From NCBI RefSeq assembly GCF_000515395.1, contig NZ_KI911782.1:5362070-5426069 (forward strand): a stretch of 64,000 nucleotides of DNA, read 5' to 3'. This DNA is from Jiangella gansuensis DSM 44835 (lineage in GTDB: Bacteria; Actinomycetota; Actinomycetes; Jiangellales; Jiangellaceae). The position numbers were made by a program, and so were the translations under genes. Shown one piece after another: positions 52,524-60,875 of the stretch. The notes below the pieces were generated by a model. It was not told where the DNA came from, made no database searches, and worked only from the letters and a program-made list of their open reading frames with translations. Position 1 is the first letter of the stretch, and each line of letters starts with the position of its first letter.

Positions 52524-55178
52524 TCACTGGCAGGACTCGCACTGCAGGCGTTCCTGCGGGTCGACGGGGCAGGCGACTGCGTCGTGACCGGTGTCGACGA
52601 CGTCCAGTTCGGCTCCCGCTCCCCTCCCGTTCGGTTGATCTTGGAGTTCTCGCGGAATCAACTGGGACGAATCGGACGGGGATTCCGCGGTTTCTCCAAG
52701 ATCAACCGGGAGCGGCGGCGCGGGCCGGGTGGCGGCGCCGAAGCCTCGCCGGGAACCAGGCGACGGCGCCGTCCCACCACCGGTGCCGACCAGCGACTCG
52801 GACTTGTTCACTCGGACGGTGCTCTGCTCAGCCGTGTGCCGTGGCTTCACGTGCAGGTAGTAGGTGGTCTTCACGCCCTTGGCCCAGGCCGCGGAGTAGA
52901 TGTCCACCATGTCGCCGATGTCACGGGTCTCGAGGTACATGTTCCGGCTGATCGCCTGGTCGATCCACTTCTGTGCCCGCGCCGCGACCTCGATGAACGC
53001 GTACGGGGAGAGCTGGAACGACGTCTTGTAGACGGCCTTGAGGTCGGCCGGGACCGCTGGCAGCGCCGCCACGTCGCCCTGTGCGCGCAGCAGGTCCTCA
53101 CGCACTTCCTCCCACAGCCCGCGCGCTTTGAGAGCAGCCACCAGGTTGGGGTTGACCTCGAGGAACTTGCCGGAGCTGGTGGCCCGGCTGAACAGCTGCG
53201 AGAACCGCGGGTCCAGACCGGGGGTGGTGCCGGCCACCAGGCCGATGGACGCCGTCGGGGCAATGGCCATGAGGGTGGCGTTGCGCATGCCGCCGCGCAC
53301 CTTGGCACGCAGGCCGTCCCAGTCCAGCCGGCTGGACCGCGACACGGTGACGGGCACCCCGCGCTCACGCTCGGCCACGTCGACGGTGTCGATGGGCACC
53401 ATGCCCTGGCTCCACCGGGACCCCTCGAAGTTGGCGTACGAACCGCGTTCGCGTGCCAGGTCGGCGCTCTGGTCGATGGCGTGGAAGCTGATGAACTCCA
53501 TCACCCGGTCGATGAGGTCGTACGCCTGCTCGCTCTCGTACGACCAGCCGAGCCGCTCCACGACGTCGCTGAAGCCCATGATGCCCAGGCCGACGGCCCG
53601 GTTGAGCTCGTTGGAGCGCTCGGACTCCGGCACCGACGAGATGGTGATGTCGATCAGGTTGTCCAACTGGCGTACCGCCAGCCGGACGCTGTCGCGCAAC
53701 CGGTCCCAATCAATACGAAGGCCCGCTGTACTTCTGGCCGCGTTCGCTTCCTCACCTCGCCGCTCCACGAGGTGCCGGGACAGGTTCACCGACGCCAGGT
53801 TGCAGACGGCGATGTTGTCCCGGTCCTGCGGCAGGGTGATCTCGGTGCACAGGTTGGACAGGTGGATCGTGCCGGTGTTGTTGTTCAGAGCCCGGTTGTT
53901 GATGGTGTCCTTCCAGGTCAGCCAGGGGTGCGAGGTGGTCTGCAGACTGATCAGGATGGCCCGGAACTGCTCGCGTGCCTTCATCTTGGTGAAGGTCCGC
54001 AGCTCCCCGGCCTCGGCGGCGGCGACGTACTCGGCGTAGCGCCGGCTGAAGGCGGCTCCATAGAGCTCGGGAAGGTCCGGGACGTCGAGCGGGTCGAACA
54101 GGTACCAGTCGTCGTCGTTCGCGACTCGGGTCATGAACTCGTCGGAGATCCAGACCGCGGTGTTGGCCGTGCGGACCCGGCGGTAGGGGTCGCCGGCGTT
54201 CTGCCGCAGGTCCAGGAACTGCTGGAAGTCCTGGTGCCAGTTCTCGATGTAGAAGCACAGCGCGCCGAACTTCTTGCCGCCGCGCGAGACCGCCCGCAAC
54301 GTCGAGTCAATGGTGTGCATGAACGGGATCGGCCCGGTCGAGACGGTGTTGTTGCTGCGGATGGGCGAGCCCTCGGCGCGCAGCTTCGTCACCGAGAGCC
54401 CGATGCCGCCGGTGCCCTTCGTCAGCCACATGACGTCGCGCACGCTCTTGGCGATGTGCTCGATGTCGTCGTGCATCTCCATGACGAAGCAGTTCGACAG
54501 TTGCGCGTACGCCGTGCCGGCGTTCACCAGCGTGGATCCGGCCGCGAGATAGTCGAGCCGGGACATCTTCTCGTAGAACGCCAGTGCGGCGGACGTGGCG
54601 GCCGCGGTTCCGGGCTCGTTCAGCGACAGGCCCATCGCCACCCGCATCCAGAAGAACTGCGGCACTTCGAGGCGGTGACCGTCCCGGTCGTTGATCATGT
54701 ACCGGTTGTTCATGGTGACAGCACCGGTGTAGGTGAGCAGGTCGTCGCGGGACGGGTCCAGCGCGCCGGCCAGCCGGTCCAGGTCGAAGTGAGTCGCCAG
54801 CCGCTCGTCGAGGAGCCCGGCGGCCACGCCCTCCGCTACGTAGCCGGGGAACCTCGTGCGGTGCAGGTCGGCGAGCTCCGCAGGGCCTTCGTAGTCGCCC
54901 AGCACTCGCTTGTAGACGGTCTTGAGCAGGACCCTGGCCGCGACGGTGTCGAACGCGGGGTCGTCGCGGACGTTCTGCAGCGCGACCTGGACCACCGCCT
55001 CGTCCAGCTGCTGGCTGGTGATGCCGTCAAAGAGGGTGATCTCGAGTTCGGACTGCAGTTGGGTGACGCGGGCGACCTGGTTGTCCAACCCGACGCTGGC
55101 GGCCTCGATGGCGGCCGCGATCTTGTAGCCGTCGTAGGGCTCGACCGATCCGTCACGTTTGACGACGTTGACGCTCAT
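52524..55178 (-). CDS. nrdA: ribonucleotide reductase alpha subunit (class I)
   Basis: 884 residues. ATP-cone about 1-93; catalytic barrel with the redox Cys pair C230 (AQLSNCFVMEM) and C459 (NIAVCNLASVN), radical Cys C444 (SNLCTEITL), radical-transfer YYLHVKPR near 790, and a flexible C-terminal tail with the regenerating Cys pair (CESCQ, C880/C883). It reduces ribonucleoside diphosphates. The start at 55178 follows GAGGAGAGAG; upstream is a ~390-nt leader with an AdoCbl riboswitch. Residues about 824-849 in the tail are coded by a 77-bp palindromic repeat inserted in frame, lengthening the linker before CESCQ. First gene of nrdA-nrdB-mntH. Confidence 0.95.
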   Translation of the reverse strand: MSVNVVKRDGSVEPYDGYKIAAAIEAASVGLDNQVARVTQLQSELEITLFDGITSQQLDEAVVQVALQNVRDDPAFDTVAARVLLKTVYKRVLGDYEGPAELADLHRTRFPGYVAEGVAAGLLDERLATHFDLDRLAGALDPSRDDLLTYTGAVTMNNRYMINDRDGHRLEVPQFFWMRVAMGLSLNEPGTAAATSAALAFYEKMSRLDYLAAGSTLVNAGTAYAQLSNCFVMEMHDDIEHIAKSVRDVMWLTKGTGGIGLSVTKLRAEGSPIRSNNTVSTGPIPFMHTIDSTLRAVSRGGKKFGALCFYIENWHQDFQQFLDLRQNAGDPYRRVRTANTAVWISDEFMTRVANDDDWYLFDPLDVPDLPELYGAAFSRRYAEYVAAAEAGELRTFTKMKAREQFRAILISLQTTSHPWLTWKDTINNRALNNNTGTIHLSNLCTEITLPQDRDNIAVCNLASVNLSRHLVERRGEEANAARSTAGLRIDWDRLRDSVRLAVRQLDNLIDITISSVPESERSNELNRAVGLGIMGFSDVVERLGWSYESEQAYDLIDRVMEFISFHAIDQSADLARERGSYANFEGSRWSQGMVPIDTVDVAERERGVPVTVSRSSRLDWDGLRAKVRGGMRNATLMAIAPTASIGLVAGTTPGLDPRFSQLFSRATSSGKFLEVNPNLVAALKARGLWEEVREDLLRAQGDVAALPAVPADLKAVYKTSFQLSPYAFIEVAARAQKWIDQAISRNMYLETRDIGDMVDIYSAAWAKGVKTTYYLHVKPRHTAEQSTVRVNKSESLVGTGGGTAPSPGSRRGFGAATRPAPPLPVDLGETAESPSDSSQLIPRELQDQPNGRGAGAELDVVDTGHDAVACPVDPQERLQCESCQ
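52632..52708. repeat. palindromic element family B, in-frame copy inside nrdA
   Basis: Outer arms CGGTTGATCTTGGAG and CTCCAAGATCAACCG, inner arms CGCGGAATC and GATTCCGCG: a nested 77-bp palindrome that shares its outer arms with the intergenic element at 13413-13488. It is read through by nrdA without a stop and encodes about 26 residues of the C-terminal linker. Confidence 0.88.
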
Positions 55179-55365
55179 GCTCTCTCCTCGCGAGCTCGGC
55201 TGGCTCGGCCCGCGGCCGGCGCCGGGGGAAGCCCAGGAGAGATGCGCCGTCGGCGTCGCGCCGGGACGAGAAACGCCCGGAGCGGCGGTGAGTACGTCGC
55301 CGTATCGCCCCCTGGCCCCTCCCTCGGGGGCCGCGGACCACCACACGCGGTTGGGCGTGCGGTGC

Positions 55366-55571
55366 GCTGGCAGGTCTTCGGACTCACGGGCGCGGGGCGG
55401 CCATCCGGATGATGGCAGTCCACCTACTGGCCGTCGCTTCCCAGGCCGCGAACGTGCGGCCCAGTGCTTGATGACGGCGGTCGTTCCCGTTCACCGCTGC
55501 GGGGCAGTCCCGGACTCACACCGGGTTCCCTGTTGCCTCCACCGATCTGGCTGACCGGCAGAACCAGCTGC
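55366..55571 (-). ncRNA. adenosylcobalamin (B12) riboswitch in the nrdA leader
   Basis: The minus-strand leader has the conserved cobalamin riboswitch segments in order: GGTGGAGGCAACAGGGAA, CCCGGTGTGAGTCCGGGACT, GCCCCGCAGCGGT, CAAGCACTGGGCC, CCTGGGAAGCG and GTGAGTCCGAAGACCTGCC. A GGCCCC...GGGGCC stem (55314-55332) downstream could be part of the expression platform. In Streptomyces coelicolor a B12 riboswitch represses the class Ia nrdABS operon so that the B12-dependent NrdJ is used; the same logic is inferred here, implying a class II reductase elsewhere in the genome. Confidence 0.93.
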
Positions 55572-55578
55572 ACCAGAC

Positions 55579-55625
55579 ACACTATCTGGTAGTTACAAAG
55601 ATGCAAGTCACCTACATCTAGTATC
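55579..55625. promoter_or_regulatory. nrdA promoter with tandem NrdR-box-like sites
   Basis: ACACTATCTGGTAGTT (55579-55594) and ACCTACATCTAGTATC (55610-55625) resemble NrdR boxes and start exactly 31 bp apart, the usual NrdR tandem spacing. On the minus strand TTGCAT (55601-55606) and TAGTGT (55579-55584) give a -35/-10 pair with a 16-bp spacer, so the boxes cover the promoter. NrdR, encoded elsewhere, would repress transcription when dATP is high. Confidence 0.6.
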
Positions 55626-55782
55626 TCGCGCGCTGGTCCGCCAAACCGGGCGCAAGACCGCAGGCCGCCCAGGACGCTCACGTGACGCGATGTCTGGACT
55701 AGATGGCGGAAACTCGCTGTCGCCGTGTCGGCCGGCTGCCCCAGAATGTACGCCGGTCCAGCACTCATCCCTGGAGACGCTC

Positions 55783-56733
55783 GTGACGCCCTCGCATGCC
55801 CGGCCGGCCATGATCTGGACGGCGCTCATCGCCGTCTATGTGGTGTGGGGATCGACCTATCTCGGCATCCGGATCATGGTCGAGGCCGACATGCCGCCGC
55901 TGCTCGGCATGGGCGCCCGCTTCTTGGCGGCCGGGCTGCTGCTCGCCGGCTTCATCGCCGTGCGGCACGGACCGAACCGGCTGCGGGTCACCGGCCGCGA
56001 ACTGCGCGGCGCGGCCACCATGGGCCTCCTGCTGCTCGTGCTGGGCAACGGCATGGTCGCGGTCGCGGAACAGACGGTGCCCAGCGGCCTGGCCGCGCTC
56101 ATCGTCGCCGCCGTGTCGCTGTGGTTCGTCCTGCTGCAGGTAGCCGGCGGGCAACGGCCCCCGGCCATGACCTGGACCGGGGTTCTCATCGGGCTCGTCG
56201 GTGTCGGCGTCATCAGCCTGCCGCGCGGCGGAATCGACGGTGTCGAACCGTGGGGCATGCTCGTGCTGCTGTTCGCGACGGTGTCGTGGGCCTGCGGGTC
56301 CTACTTCTCCCCACGACTCGGCCTGCCCCGCAACGCGCTGGTGGCATCGGCCTACGAGATGCTCGCCGCAGGTGTCCTGCTGACGCTGGCGTCGGTCGCG
56401 ACCGGCGAAGCCGCGGGGTTCGACCCCGGCGCCGTGCCGGCCCGCGGCTGGCTGGCGCTGCTCTACCTCATAGTCATCGGATCGATCGTGGGCTACACCG
56501 CCTACGGATACGCGCTCGCCAACGCGCCGCTGTCGCTGGTGGGCACCTATGCCTACGTCAACCCGGTGGTCGCCGTGCTGCTCGGCTGGGCGATCCTCTC
56601 CGAGCCGGTGACGGCGGTGGTGCTGGGCGGCGGCGCGCTGGTGGTGGGCGGGGTGACGCTCGTGGTCAGCAGTGAGCGACCGGCCAGACGGGCGAAGGCC
56701 CGGGATCGGGCGGCGGAGGTCACCAGCGTGTGA
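55783..56733 (+). CDS. EamA-family (RhaT/YedA-like) drug/metabolite transporter
   Basis: 316 residues from GTG 55783, chosen for GGAG 5 bp upstream and because the hydrophobic part begins right after. Ten transmembrane helices in two EamA repeats: first WTALIAVYVVWGSTYLGIRI (DMT signature WGS-TY) with RFLAAGLLLAGF, second GMLVLLFATVSWACGSYFSP with YLIVIGSIVGYTAYGYAL and TYAYVNPVVAVLLGW. DMT proteins export amino acids or metabolites; the substrate is unknown. It converges on the XRE-TPR regulator over a hairpin. Confidence 0.9.
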   Translation: MTPSHARPAMIWTALIAVYVVWGSTYLGIRIMVEADMPPLLGMGARFLAAGLLLAGFIAVRHGPNRLRVTGRELRGAATMGLLLLVLGNGMVAVAEQTVPSGLAALIVAAVSLWFVLLQVAGGQRPPAMTWTGVLIGLVGVGVISLPRGGIDGVEPWGMLVLLFATVSWACGSYFSPRLGLPRNALVASAYEMLAAGVLLTLASVATGEAAGFDPGAVPARGWLALLYLIVIGSIVGYTAYGYALANAPLSLVGTYAYVNPVVAVLLGWAILSEPVTAVVLGGGALVVGGVTLVVSSERPARRAKARDRAAEVTSV

Positions 56734-56750
56734 CCCGCTCTGCACGCGCA

Positions 56751-56804
56751 CATGACCATGTTCCCTTACGGCCCTTTCGCGGACCGCGAGGGAACATGAT
56801 CATG
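56751..56804. terminator. 16-bp-arm hairpin between convergent genes
   Basis: CATGACCATGTTCCCT pairs with AGGGAACATGATCATG with one mismatch and a 22-nt loop. It lies between the EamA gene and the XRE-TPR regulator and fits a bidirectional terminator; the outer TGATC on one arm echoes the other palindromes. Confidence 0.55.
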
Positions 56805-56821
56805 GACGAGCTCGACGGCCC

Positions 56822-58228
56822 CTAGGTGCTGGTCAGCTCCGAACGCGCGATCTCGATACCAGCGGTCGGGTCTTCGTCGACCATGCCGGTGCCCAGCCGC
56901 GGCGCCACCCGGACCGAGCGCAGCGCGTTGTCGTAGGCGTCGAGGGCCTCGTCGGCGCGACCGAGGTCACGGTAGAGGTCGGCCAGCTCACGCCAGGCCG
57001 ACGCGGCGACCCGGGAGGCACCCATGGACTCCAGCATGGTCGCGGCCAGCGCCGCCACCCGGATGCTCTCGTCGACCTCGCCCTGCGCGCGCAGGATGCG
57101 CGCCAGGCTGAGCTGGGCCAGCGCGGTACCGACCCGCGGCTGCTCGCGGCCCAGCTCGGTCAGGGCAGCCTCCGCCGCCGTCCGTGCCTCGTCGAGCCGG
57201 CCCAACTGGAGCAGGGCGTCGGCGCGCCGGACGTGGAAGGTGGCGATGTCGGTCTTGCCGCCGTAACGCTTGATGTTGTCCTCGACGCCGTCGAGTATCT
57301 CGATCGACTTCTGCGCGTCCGGCTCGCTGCCTTGCAGCAGCAGCCACGCGTGCGCCACCCGCAGCCGGGCGAGATTGCGCAGGTCGTCACCCTCACCGAA
57401 CATGGCGAGCGCCCGGTCGACCAGGTTGAGCGCCAGGGCCAGCTCACCACGCGACTCCGCGACGAGGGAGGCGTTCCAGTACGCCGCGCCGCGGGTCTGC
57501 GGGGCGCCGATGCGATCGGCGGCGGCCACCAGCTCGGCGGCGAGCGCCTTGGACCGCACCATGTCGCCGCGGCCGCCGTAGGCGCCCAGCACGGTGCACC
57601 CGAGCCGGATGTACTCGTCGGTGCTCTCCAGGCCGAGGTCGGCCGCCGAGCGGCGGGCCTCCTCACCGATCTGGATGGCCATGTCGAAGTCGCCGGCGCG
57701 GTCATAGCAGCGGGTCAGCGCGATCGCGACGTCGAGCCAGGACTGGACCGCGGGCGACTGGCGCGCCTCGTCGGCCAACTCCGACAGCAGCTCGATGGCG
57801 CCCTCGAGGTCACCCTTGAGCTCGCGGGCGAGGGCCCGGCCGAGCCGAGCGCCACGGCTCTGCTCGTCGTTCAGGCCCGGATCGCCGACCAGCTCGGTGA
57901 ACTGCTCGTACGCCGCGTCGGCGCGGCCTTCGCGCAGCGCCATCTCGGCGCGGCCGAGCGCGAGGCGGGCCTTGGTGCGCACGGACGCGTCGACACCGTC
58001 GCGCAGATACTCGACGTCGATGCGCAGCCGCTCGGCGATGTGCGCGAGCGCCGACGCCGCCGGCTGCCGGCGTCCGCTCTCGACGAGGGAGACGTAACTG
58101 GGAGACAGCATGCCCTCAGCGATCTCGGCCTGGGACAGGCCGAGCTCCAACCGGCGGGACCGGATACGCTGCCCGACGGGCGTCGGGAGCGGCGCCTCGT
58201 CCACTGTTGCTGGCTGGTCTTCTGTCAT
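56822..58228 (-). CDS. XRE-family HTH regulator with TPR domain, peptide-sensor-like
   Basis: 468 residues. N-terminal Cro/CI HTH (about 17-76): VGQRIRSRRLELGLSQAEIA, SPSYVSLVESGRRQPAASAL. The rest (about 85-445) is all-helical TPR-like repeats (examples ARLALGRAEMALREGRADAA, VAIALTRCYDRAGDFDMAIQ, WRELADLYRDLGRADEALDA). HTH plus TPR is the layout of RRNPP quorum-sensing receptors that bind short peptides, although TPR-type XRE regulators with other ligands exist. Directly divergent is a gene for a 40-residue secreted peptide, and an inverted repeat lies between them. No kinase or other partner is adjacent. Binding of that peptide is inferred. Confidence 0.88.
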   Translation of the reverse strand: MTEDQPATVDEAPLPTPVGQRIRSRRLELGLSQAEIAEGMLSPSYVSLVESGRRQPAASALAHIAERLRIDVEYLRDGVDASVRTKARLALGRAEMALREGRADAAYEQFTELVGDPGLNDEQSRGARLGRALARELKGDLEGAIELLSELADEARQSPAVQSWLDVAIALTRCYDRAGDFDMAIQIGEEARRSAADLGLESTDEYIRLGCTVLGAYGGRGDMVRSKALAAELVAAADRIGAPQTRGAAYWNASLVAESRGELALALNLVDRALAMFGEGDDLRNLARLRVAHAWLLLQGSEPDAQKSIEILDGVEDNIKRYGGKTDIATFHVRRADALLQLGRLDEARTAAEAALTELGREQPRVGTALAQLSLARILRAQGEVDESIRVAALAATMLESMGASRVAASAWRELADLYRDLGRADEALDAYDNALRSVRVAPRLGTGMVDEDPTAGIEIARSELTST

Positions 58229-58235
58229 GACAGTA

Positions 58236-58269
58236 TTGGACTACAGCCAGTCACATTTTGCCAGTCCAA
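58236..58269. promoter_or_regulatory. inverted repeat TTGGACT-N20-AGTCCAA between regulator and peptide gene
   Basis: TTGGACT (58236-58242) and AGTCCAA (58263-58269) are perfect complements inside the 68-bp divergent region; the direct repeat GCCAGTC (58246-58252 and 58260-58266) lies within. The left arm is 8 bp from the regulator start codon, the right 28 bp from the peptide start, a suitable position for the XRE protein to control both. Confidence 0.5.
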
Positions 58270-58296
58270 ATGCCGACTTTAGGAGTTCGATCAAGG

Positions 58297-58419
58297 ATGG
58301 GGCGTGTCAAGCGAGTTGCCATCGCCATCGCCGCGGCCTTCGCGCTCTCGTTCGTCGTGTCTGCTCCCGCCGTCGCTGGGACCAACACCGTGAACGACCC
58401 GGGGATGTACTGCTGCTGA
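58297..58419 (+). CDS. 40-residue secreted peptide, candidate signalling peptide
   Basis: ATG 58297 with AGGAG 12-16 bp upstream. The product has a short basic N-terminus (MGRVKR), a hydrophobic core (VAIAIAAAFALSFVV) and a signal-peptidase-like SAPAVA site, leaving a mature tail of about 13 residues, GTNTVNDPGMYCC, ending in two Cys. A strong stem-loop terminator follows 18 bp after the stop, so it is its own transcription unit. It is divergent from the XRE-TPR regulator. Sec-exported pro-peptides next to HTH-TPR receptors are typical of RRNPP signalling; processing and re-import are inferred. It is too short for most gene finders. Confidence 0.7.
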   Translation: MGRVKRVAIAIAAAFALSFVVSAPAVAGTNTVNDPGMYCC

Positions 58420-58436
58420 CGCAGCGGTTCTAAGAC

Positions 58437-58486
58437 CACAGACGGCGTCCGGCGTCTCGCCCCCCGAACGCTGGACGCCGTCTGTG
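58437..58486 (+). terminator. strong terminator after the peptide gene
   Basis: CACAGACGGCGTCC and GGACGCCGTCTGTG pair perfectly (14 bp), with further G-C pairs towards the loop (GCGT/ACGC region); CCTCC follows. It ends the peptide transcript 18 bp past its stop codon. Confidence 0.75.
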
Positions 58487-58661
58487 CCTCCTTCACCCGA
58501 CCGACCCGGGGCGGGTGGCGAAGATTGCCGTCGATGACGTTCGTCGAGGTCACAGCCATGTGAGCGGCTCGCCCGTACCCGAGGGCGGACCGAAGGACCG
58601 AGCTGGGTCCGAACCCGCGCTCGATCGCGCCCGCGGCGCCATGAGCGCGCCCGCGGCGCGG

Positions 58662-59792
58662 TCAGCCTGCCAGCCACGCCCCTGCCAGCCGGATCAGCCG
58701 GTCGTTGGCCTCGGGCTCGGCGACGGTGACCCGGCACCCCTCGCCCGCGAACGGCCGCACGATCAAGCCGGCTTGCTCGCAGTGGCGGGCGAAGTCGAGT
58801 GTGCGTTCCCCCAACTCCAGCCAGACGAAGTTGGCCTCGGTGTGAGGAATCTCCCATCCCTGCGCCCGCAGCGCGGCGACCACCCGTTCCCGCTCGGTGA
58901 CCAGAGCGGTGACCCGCTCCATCAGCTCCGCCTCACGGTCCAGCGACTCGATGGCGGCCTGCTGCGCCACCACGGAGACTCCGAACGGCACCGCCGTCTT
59001 GCGCAGTGCGTCCGCGACGGCGTCGTGCGCCACCGCGAAGCCGACCCGCAGCCCGGCCAGGCCGTACGCCTTGGAGAAGGTGCGCAGCACACACACGTTC
59101 GGGTGGTCGCGGTACAGCCGTAGGCCATCGGCGGCGGCGGGGTCGCGGACGAACTCGCGGTAGGCCTCGTCCACCACCACGAGGACGTCGCCGGGCACCC
59201 GGCCCAGGAACCGCTCCAGCTCGTCGTGACGCACCGCCGGGCCGGTCGGGTTGTTGGGACTGCACACGATGATCAGACGGGTTCGCTCGGTGATGGCGGC
59301 GGCCATGGCATCGAGGTCGTGGCGGGCGCCGGGACCCAGCGGCACGCGGACCGAGGTCGCGCCGGAGATGCCCACGACGATCGGATAGGCCTCGAAGGAG
59401 CGCCACGCGTAGACGACCTCGTCGCCGTCGGCCGCCGTCGCCTGGATGACCTGCTGCAGGATGCCCACACTGCCGGTGCCGGTGGCCAGGTGCGCCGGCG
59501 GCACCTGGAAGCGCTCCGACAGTGCCGCCACCAGCTCGCCGGCGAACATGTCGGGGTACCGGTTCATGGCCCCCGCGGCCCGGATCGCCGCCTCCAGGAC
59601 CCCCGGCAGCGGCGGGTAGGGGTTCTCGTTGGACGAGGCCTTGAACGGCCGCTCGGCTCCCTCGACCGGACCGGCGGCCGGTTTGCCGGGTACGTACGAC
59701 GGCAACCCGTCCAGCGCCCGGCGCAAGCGCACGCCACCCGGACCGGCCGGAGCGGTGGCGACGTCGTCGGGAGTCTCGTCCGTTGGGCTCAT
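58662..59792 (-). CDS. hisC: histidinol-phosphate aminotransferase
   Basis: 376 residues, class I/II PLP aminotransferase of HisC type: [76 protein letters not shown], the PLP-binding Lys in [19 protein letters not shown], and [17 protein letters not shown] at the end. It forms histidinol phosphate from imidazole-acetol phosphate and glutamate; close paralogues act on aromatic amino acids. The gene stands alone, not with other his genes, so an aromatic aminotransferase role (Pat-like) is the main alternative. ATG 59792 is preferred; the frame is open far upstream without homology. Confidence 0.85.
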   Translation of the reverse strand: MSPTDETPDDVATAPAGPGGVRLRRALDGLPSYVPGKPAAGPVEGAERPFKASSNENPYPPLPGVLEAAIRAAGAMNRYPDMFAGELVAALSERFQVPPAHLATGTGSVGILQQVIQATAADGDEVVYAWRSFEAYPIVVGISGATSVRVPLGPGARHDLDAMAAAITERTRLIIVCSPNNPTGPAVRHDELERFLGRVPGDVLVVVDEAYREFVRDPAAADGLRLYRDHPNVCVLRTFSKAYGLAGLRVGFAVAHDAVADALRKTAVPFGVSVVAQQAAIESLDREAELMERVTALVTERERVVAALRAQGWEIPHTEANFVWLELGERTLDFARHCEQAGLIVRPFAGEGCRVTVAEPEANDRLIRLAGAWLAG

Positions 59793-59847
59793 GACCGGCA
59801 CGATAGCTGCTCCCCAGCGGGCCTCCGGATGTGTACGCTCGGCCTTC

Positions 59848-60222
59848 GTGATGTCCTTCCTCATACGCCTGGTCGTCAACGGTATTGCGCTGTGGGTCGC
59901 CACTCGGATCATCGACGGTGTGACCATCAGCTCTGACAGCTCGTCAGACGAGATTCTGACCTTGCTGGTCGTGGCGCTGATCTTCGGCCTCGTCAATGCC
60001 CTCATCAAACCAGTGGTACAGCTGTTGTCATTGCCACTGCTCATACTCACGCTGGGCCTGTTCACGCTGGTCGTGAACGCGCTGATGTTCTGGTTGACCT
60101 CGTGGATCAGCGACCAGCTGGACGTCCCGTTCCACGTGGACGGGTTTTTCTGGGAAGCCGTGCTGGGAGCACTGGTTGTGTCGTTCGTCAGTTGGGTGCT
60201 GAATCTTCTCCTGCCGGGATGA
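59848..60222 (+). CDS. small membrane protein of the phage-holin-like (DUF360/PF04020) family
   Basis: About 124 residues, four transmembrane helices: [100 protein letters not shown] carries the family core. These are widespread chromosomal membrane proteins; the holin label does not imply a prophage. TACGCT, a TANNNT -10 box, ends 8 bp before GTG 59848 (ATG 59851 in frame), so it is probably leaderless. Divergent from hisC. Function unknown. Confidence 0.88.
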   Translation: MMSFLIRLVVNGIALWVATRIIDGVTISSDSSSDEILTLLVVALIFGLVNALIKPVVQLLSLPLLILTLGLFTLVVNALMFWLTSWISDQLDVPFHVDGFFWEAVLGALVVSFVSWVLNLLLPG

Positions 60223-60418
60223 CGAACGTCCGACCTACGTTCATCCGTCTGGTCTAGTCGTATCGTCACTCGGGCCCACCCCGGCAATCGCTTCTTCCGC
60301 TGCGGCGTCCGATGACGTACCTTTGGCCTAGCATCCTTCGCACGACGGATAGGCGCTCGGACGTGGGCGTCAACGGGGGTTCGTTGTGCCCTGACTTTCA
60401 CATGGGCATGGTGAACAT

Positions 60419-60859
60419 ATGACGATCGGCTACGGCCCCGTCGGTTCGGTTCTGACTGAGCAGCCTCCTTCTGGGCATCAGCGCAACGCCCGGCTGGGTG
60501 ACCGCGGGTTCACCGCGCCGCGCTCGGTACCGCTGGCGGTGACCACGCCGCCCGGATATCCCGAGCCGGACACCAACCGGCACGCACTGGTGGGTTCCAT
60601 GGTGTACGAGGTCGTGTACGACGATCCTCATGGCAAGCCCATGCTCGCGTTCGCCGACGGGCAGTGGTACGACGTCACCTCGACGGCGCCCCGTCCGGTG
60701 TCGGTGCGGCACGCTCTGCGCCGCGATCCGGCCTGGTCCGGCGCCGTCGTGCAGACCATCTGCCTCTGGATGCGCAGCAACCCCAACCACGAGCGGTCCT
60801 TCGACCTCGCCACCGAACTGGCGCTGGCCGTCGGGGAACTCGCCCGCCAGCGCCAGTGA
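60419..60859 (+). CDS. uncharacterised protein, 146 residues
   Basis: I do not recognise the family. The first ~55 residues look disordered and Pro/Arg-rich; the rest (about 56-146) appears folded: [40 protein letters not shown], then [20 protein letters not shown] and [18 protein letters not shown], alternating strands and a terminal helix. No signal peptide or membrane helix. Good coding character and codon use like its neighbours. It lies 16 bp before the LMW phosphatase gene on the same strand, so it may be the first gene of a phosphatase/fructosamine-kinase operon. Confidence 0.7.
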   Translation: MTIGYGPVGSVLTEQPPSGHQRNARLGDRGFTAPRSVPLAVTTPPGYPEPDTNRHALVGSMVYEVVYDDPHGKPMLAFADGQWYDVTSTAPRPVSVRHALRRDPAWSGAVVQTICLWMRSNPNHERSFDLATELALAVGELARQRQ

Positions 60860-60875
60860 GCGGGCGCCACGGATC

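Noticed and set aside
52584-55412. 942-codon open frame on the plus strand, antisense to nrdA
   Set aside because: Pure shadow of nrdA: very GC-rich third positions keep antisense frames open. The translation has low-complexity His/Val/Arg-rich composition and no domain.
59848-60222. prophage remnant suggested by the holin-like family name
   Set aside because: The family is chromosomal and widespread; no other phage gene is present.
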